A stretch of 16,396 bases of DNA from an uncultured Polyangiaceae bacterium (GTDB lineage: Bacteria; Myxococcota_A; Polyangia; Polyangiales; Houyiibacteriaceae): NCBI GenBank assembly GCA_947259605.1, contig CAMYMX010000020.1, positions 1 through 16,396 on the forward strand, read 5' to 3'. Shown here piece after piece: positions 12,520 through 16,396 of this stretch. The number at the start of each line of letters is the position of its first letter. Positions within the stretch are counted from its first letter, which is position 1. The notes under the pieces are model-generated. The model worked only from the letters and a program-made list of their open reading frames with translations, did not search any database and was not told where the DNA came from. The position numbers and the translations under genes are program-made.

Positions 12520-14540
12520 CGCAAGATGGGCTCGACGAGGCATTTCACTCTGCCGATCCGGACGTCCGGCGCCGGGCCGTCCAAGGGATGAGCCTTCGTC
12601 CTCGGGGCACCCCGCTCAAACAGATCGTCGATGCACTGTCGGACTTGGACTGGCGGGTGCGCCGGGAAGCCATTTCTCTGGCTGCTCAATCGGCGGAGAG
12701 GGATGCGCTGATCGATTCGCTGCTCGCTCGCCTCGTCGGGACCGACAACATCGGCCTCCGCAATGCGGCGATTGAAGTCCTCGGGATGGTGGCACAAGGG
12801 AGGGCGCAAAAGTTTGCTGATGCGTTGACGGCTTCGGGTCGAGGCGCGCAGAAGTTCCTCGTGGAGGCGATGGGCAAGACGCGAGACCCTCGCATGATCG
12901 ACCACTTGGAACCCCTCGTCCGGGGCCCCGACGCCAACGCGGCGGCTGCGGCCGTCGAAGCCCTGGTTTGCATCGGTGGCAGCCGCGCGGAGGATCTTCT
13001 CAAGGAGCGCCTCTCGACGCCGCACCTTTTTCTGCGCATTTCGATTCTCGAAGGGCTTACCCGACTCGGAACGCGGCTGACTTGGACCGAGCTCGCGCCG
13101 GCGGTGGATGACGCCATCGTTCGCAGGATCTCCGCTGAGCTTCTTGGACGGACCGGCGAGCCCGAGGCGCTCGAGTTCCTGCTCGATCTCGCCACCGATC
13201 CTTCTCCTCAAACCTCTTCCGCGGCTATTCGCGCCATCGCCGTGCTTGCAAGCGATGTCCAAGGTGACCGCGACGAGCTCGTCGACCGATTGAGCGCATC
13301 GAACGAATCGTTCCGGCGTGCGCTCCACGAGGCTTTATTGCACGGCGATACTCGGACCCGGCAAGGGGCCGCGCACCTCGCTGTATTGTGCCAAGACCAG
13401 AGCTCGCTCGAAGCGGTCCTCCAAGCAGTTGCCGATGACGTGGTGAGCCCCGAAACGGTCGTAGCGCTTAGGACGTCTGGAAGTGGGCTCATAGACCCGC
13501 TTCTGATGCAGCGTGGGAGCGAGCCGCGGGTTTGGGCGATCGCGCTCGAGCTCGCCGCCGAGCTCAGTTACCGGCATCTGGACGCGGTGCCGGCTGCCAC
13601 CCGTGATCGGATTCGGAGTCTCATCGAACGGGACTTGACGGATGCAGCGGACGCTGTCCGGGCCGCGGCCGCAGGGAGTCTTCTGTGGTGGGGCGACCCG
13701 CGCGATTGCCGAGCCCTCGTCGAATGCCTGAGTAGTTCGTCTCATCAGGTCCGCGCCGCGGCGACTAGCGCCCTCGAGGGGCTAGCGAAGCGGGTGCCCG
13801 ACGCGGTCGAAGAGGCGCTCCACGGGGCCGACCTCGATGGCCCTGGAGGCGCCGACATCGCGCATGTGCTCTCTCGGCTCGATTCGGCCGGCGCCGAGGA
13901 GCTTCTCAAGCGCGGCCTGCACAGCGGCGACCCACGTACGCGCAGAGCTGCGGTACAGGCGCTGGCCATTGCCAATGCAAGCGAAATGGCCCAGCTGATC
14001 GGATACGCGGTCGCAGATGAAGACATCGATGTTCAAATCGCCGCGGTACGAACGCTCGGCCAAATGAGCACCGGCGACGCCGATGGCCCACTCGGCACCG
14101 CGCTCGATTCTCCTTATGCACCCACGCGCGCCGAGGCGGCTTTGGCCCTCGGACGGCGTGAAGCCAATGGGGCCATCCCCCGGATCCGCGCGCTGTTGGA
14201 GGACAAGGAGCCGGTCGTCGTATCCGCAGCCCTCGATGCCCTGGCTTGGCTGGGCGATTCGGAAGTCGCAACAGCCGTCGAGCGTGCGCTTTCGCATGCC
14301 GACGACGAGATTTTCCAGGCCGGCCTTCGCGCTGCGCGAACACTGCCCGTCCATGACGCCGAGCGCCTCGTGAGCCGAGGACTCACGCATTCGGCCTGGA
14401 ACGTTCGAATGTTGGCGATCAAATTGCTGCTAGACCTCGACACCGAGCGCACGCGAGTGGTGTTGCGCCGGGCCTTGACGGACGAGACGGATTCCATGGT
14501 CAGGCACGCGATCGAGAGCGGCCTTCAGCTGGGCGCGTGA
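12516..14540 (+). CDS. HEAT-repeat scaffold protein embedded in the chemosensory operon
   Basis: The 674-aa cytoplasmic protein is built almost entirely of HEAT repeats (PBS-lyase type), about 15-18 units of roughly 31-40 residues. Clear ones are DLDWRVRREAISLAAQSAE, TDNIGLRNAAIEVLGMVAQ, PNANA-type A-rich helices near 145-160, SGDPRTRRAAVQALAIANA, DEDIDVQIAAVRTLGQMSTG, SPYAPTRAEAALALGRRE and HSAWNVRMLAIKLLLDLD. There is no signal peptide, membrane segment or enzyme motif. Such solenoids bind other proteins. In Myxococcus xanthus the Che7 cluster also encodes a HEAT-repeat protein (Cpc7) that works with its CheY, which is recalled knowledge and a plausible parallel. GGAG at 12507-12510 precedes the ATG, which overlaps the upstream TGA. 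A partner role with CheY or CheR is inference. Confidence 0.88.
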   Translation: MTQDGLDEAFHSADPDVRRRAVQGMSLRPRGTPLKQIVDALSDLDWRVRREAISLAAQSAERDALIDSLLARLVGTDNIGLRNAAIEVLGMVAQGRAQKFADALTASGRGAQKFLVEAMGKTRDPRMIDHLEPLVRGPDANAAAAAVEALVCIGGSRAEDLLKERLSTPHLFLRISILEGLTRLGTRLTWTELAPAVDDAIVRRISAELLGRTGEPEALEFLLDLATDPSPQTSSAAIRAIAVLASDVQGDRDELVDRLSASNESFRRALHEALLHGDTRTRQGAAHLAVLCQDQSSLEAVLQAVADDVVSPETVVALRTSGSGLIDPLLMQRGSEPRVWAIALELAAELSYRHLDAVPAATRDRIRSLIERDLTDAADAVRAAAAGSLLWWGDPRDCRALVECLSSSSHQVRAAATSALEGLAKRVPDAVEEALHGADLDGPGGADIAHVLSRLDSAGAEELLKRGLHSGDPRTRRAAVQALAIANASEMAQLIGYAVADEDIDVQIAAVRTLGQMSTGDADGPLGTALDSPYAPTRAEAALALGRREANGAIPRIRALLEDKEPVVVSAALDALAWLGDSEVATAVERALSHADDEIFQAGLRAARTLPVHDAERLVSRGLTHSAWNVRMLAIKLLLDLDTERTRVVLRRALTDETDSMVRHAIESGLQLGA

Positions 14541-14541
14541 C

Positions 14542-15423
14542 GTGACCTTGTTGCACGACGCAGGGCCGAGTCTGAAGCTCGGGGAGTTTCGCCTCATCCG
14601 AGATTTCATCAATCAGTTCTGTGGGATCTACTTCGCGGATGACTCCGCTTATGTCGTCGAACGGCGACTTCGCGAGCGACTTCGCGAACTGGGAGTCGAG
14701 GATTTCGCTGAGTACTACCGGTACTTAAAGTACCACCCAAAGGCGGAAAAAGAGCTCGAAGCAGCTGCCGAGGTTCTGACCACCAACGAGACGTACTTTT
14801 TTCGCGAAGCGTACCAACTTCGAGCCTTCACCGATGAGATCCTCCCGGCGGTGCGCGCGCGGTCGCTTGCCCGCGGGTCGAAGCGGCTCGACATTTGGAG
14901 CGCAGGATGTTCGAGTGGCGAAGAGGTCTTTACGATCGCCATGCTCGTCGATGCCAGCGGTCTCTTCGGCGGTTGGGACGTCCGTGTCTTTGGAAATGAC
15001 ATCTCGCGTAGGGTCCTGAGCAAGGCGCGTGGGGCGACCTACGGCTCCGCGAGCTTCAGGGCGATGATTCCCGAGTACGCGAAATACTTCATCGAAACCG
15101 GTGAGGGCAGGCAGGTGCACCCGCGCATCAGGTCGATGTGCCACTTCGGTCATTTGAACCTGATGAATCAGCGGCGCGCGGCAATCGTGGGGCGCGTCGA
15201 CGTCACCTTCTGTCGAAACGTCTTGATCTATTTCGACGATGCATCCCGCAGGAAGGTGTTGGAGACCATCTACCAACGGCTGAACCGGGGAGGCTATTTG
15301 CTCTTGGGCCATAGCGAGTCGCTTCTTCGTTCGAGCACGGCGTTCGAGATCACGCAGCTCACCACGGACATCGTATACCGGCGCCCGATCCCATTCACCG
15401 ACATGCCGCCGAGGATGATCTAG
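14542..15423 (+). CDS. cheR: Chemoreceptor methyltransferase CheR
   Basis: CheR uses S-adenosylmethionine to methylate glutamates on chemoreceptors, raising CheA activity during adaptation. The protein has 293 aa, the usual size. The N-terminal helical domain (about 12-75) is followed by TTNETYFFRE (80-89). The SAM-binding motif is WSAGCSSGEE (119-128), where many relatives have CSTGEE. GNDIS (151-155) and FCRNVLIYFD (223-232) follow, and GHSES (256-260) completes the family set. No C-terminal TPR or pentapeptide-binding extension is present. The start is a GTG at 14542, one base past the HEAT gene stop; no strong ribosome-binding site is visible, so reinitiation after the HEAT gene is likely. 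cheB follows with no gap. Confidence 0.93.
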   Translation: MTLLHDAGPSLKLGEFRLIRDFINQFCGIYFADDSAYVVERRLRERLRELGVEDFAEYYRYLKYHPKAEKELEAAAEVLTTNETYFFREAYQLRAFTDEILPAVRARSLARGSKRLDIWSAGCSSGEEVFTIAMLVDASGLFGGWDVRVFGNDISRRVLSKARGATYGSASFRAMIPEYAKYFIETGEGRQVHPRIRSMCHFGHLNLMNQRRAAIVGRVDVTFCRNVLIYFDDASRRKVLETIYQRLNRGGYLLLGHSESLLRSSTAFEITQLTTDIVYRRPIPFTDMPPRMI

Positions 15424-16396
15424 GTGAGAGAGCTTCGCGCGCTCGTCGTAGACGACTCTTCTTTGAATCGCCGCACAATCGCCGCGATCCTCAGGGATAT
15501 TTCTGGAATCTCGGAGGTCGACGTTGCGCACGACGGGGCGGACGCCCTGCGAGTGGTCGAAGCCAGTCCACCCGACTTCATCACGTTGGATCTGGACATG
15601 CCGCGTCTCGACGGCTTCGAGTTTCTTCAACTACTCATGGAACGTCATCCACTCCCAGTGGTCGTCGTGTCTGGTCTTTCGGCAAGAGAAAACATCTTCC
15701 GCGCGCTCGAGCTCGGAGCGATCGATTTCATCGAAAAGCCAAATGGGGTGGACGCTCCTCTGGAGAGCTTGCGAGACCAGCTCGTCGAGAAGGTGCGTGT
15801 CGTCCAGAAGCTATCGCCGCTCGCGCTCCAACATGACCTCGCCGATGTCGTTGGACTCGAAGAGGAAGTCGGTTCGCCGATGCGTCGAATGCGCGAACCT
15901 ACCGTCCTCAAGAGGGTTCCCTCCAAGGTCATCGTGATCGGCGCTTCGACGGGCGGGCCGCGCGCGCTGGTCACGCTATTTCGTCACCTGCATGACGATC
16001 TCGACGCGGCACTGGTGGTCGCTCAGCACATGCCCCCTCGGTTCACGCGCACGTTCGCAGACCGGCTCAACAACACTGGCGTTACCGACGTTTCGGAGGC
16101 CAAAGGCTATGAGCGACTCGCTCGCGGGCACGCGTACGTCTGTCCGGGAGGTCGTTGTATCGAGGTCGTTCCCTCTGATCGCGGCCCGGCGATCCGGGTC
16201 GTTGCGCCCGATCGAGGCTCTCACTACGTCCCCTCGGTCGATCGACTTTTCAGCTCCGCAGCTCGCGTACTCGGTGACAGGGCCATTGCGGTAGTGCTCA
16301 CTGGAATGGGAGATGACGGCGCGAACGGAGCACGCGACATCTTCGCGCAAGGAGGAAGCGTTTTGGTCGAGGCCCCAGAAACCGCCGTGGTTTCGG
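15424..16396 (+). CDS. cheB: Chemoreceptor methylesterase/response regulator CheB, 3'-truncated by the window edge
   Basis: CheB removes methyl groups from (or deamidates) receptors when phosphorylated by CheA, giving adaptation feedback opposite to CheR. The frame opens with GTG directly after the cheR stop (TAG-GTG), with GAGG at 15411-15414 giving 9-nt spacing. It is open to the window end: 324 residues, about 25-30 short of a full CheB. The receiver domain has Asp10-Asp11 (VVDDSS), phospho-acceptor Asp56 in TLDLDMPRLDG and Lys105 in FIEKPNG. A linker of about 40 residues follows. The methylesterase domain shows its catalytic triad: Ser175 in IGASTGGP, His202 in AQHMPPRF and Asp298 in TGMGDDGANG. 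All visible key residues are intact. Confidence 0.93.
   Translation, partial: MRELRALVVDDSSLNRRTIAAILRDISGISEVDVAHDGADALRVVEASPPDFITLDLDMPRLDGFEFLQLLMERHPLPVVVVSGLSARENIFRALELGAIDFIEKPNGVDAPLESLRDQLVEKVRVVQKLSPLALQHDLADVVGLEEEVGSPMRRMREPTVLKRVPSKVIVIGASTGGPRALVTLFRHLHDDLDAALVVAQHMPPRFTRTFADRLNNTGVTDVSEAKGYERLARGHAYVCPGGRCIEVVPSDRGPAIRVVAPDRGSHYVPSVDRLFSSAARVLGDRAIAVVLTGMGDDGANGARDIFAQGGSVLVEAPETAVVS

Noticed and set aside
12357..13328. Minus-strand open frame (323 codons) opposite the second cheW and the HEAT gene
   Set aside because: It is antisense to two supported genes, has a low-complexity charged product and crosses the gene boundary.
14725..15630. Minus-strand open frame (301 codons) opposite cheR and cheB
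   Set aside because: It spans the junction of two confident genes on the other strand and shows no family motif.

Overview
The window is a gene-dense stretch of GC-rich bacterial chromosome (roughly 60% G+C by eye, not calculated) with no mobile elements, CRISPR arrays, tRNAs or rRNAs that I could find. Several features suggest a delta-proteobacterial or Myxococcota-type organism. These are an RpoH-like group 3 sigma factor, a lipoprotein with two predicted c-type heme modules, a LolA/LolB-like lipoprotein, a PilF/Tgl-type TPR lipoprotein, and a chemosensory cluster containing a HEAT-repeat protein. This lineage is inferred from gene content, not from a search. GTG starts are unusually common (11 of the 18 genes whose start is visible), and many genes overlap by 4 nt (GTGA or ATGA).

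Left part (1-6681). The window opens inside an N-formylglutamate amidohydrolase gene. A small minus-strand gene of unknown function converges on it. A divergent intergenic region of about 230 bp follows, then an RpoH-like sigma factor gene. Next come two translationally coupled envelope lipoproteins, one a two-module cytochrome c-like protein and the other LolA/LolB-like. A coupled pair of Dpp/Opp-type peptide ABC transporter ATPases follows, with no permease or binding protein in view. This part ends with a Crp/Fnr-type regulator whose stop codon lies in the loop of a small hairpin.

Middle part (6731-9019). A TPR lipoprotein resembling type IV pilus pilotins (PilF/Tgl) is followed by a RodZ-like helix-turn-helix membrane protein. 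Then come recO, which overlaps the RodZ-like gene by 85 nt in another frame, and a DUF971 protein with a clear metal-binding cysteine pattern. The four are packed as one probable operon.

Right part (9070-16396). This is a compact chemosensory operon in the order cheY, cheA, cheW, a second cheW-like gene, a 674-aa HEAT-repeat gene, cheR and cheB. The last gene runs off the window. Neighbouring genes overlap by 4 nt or abut within 1 nt. CheA would phosphorylate CheY and CheB. CheR and CheB would set methylation of a chemoreceptor that is not encoded here. The HEAT-repeat protein is the non-canonical member and the best candidate for a pathway-specific partner or output. This cluster is the most interesting part of the window.
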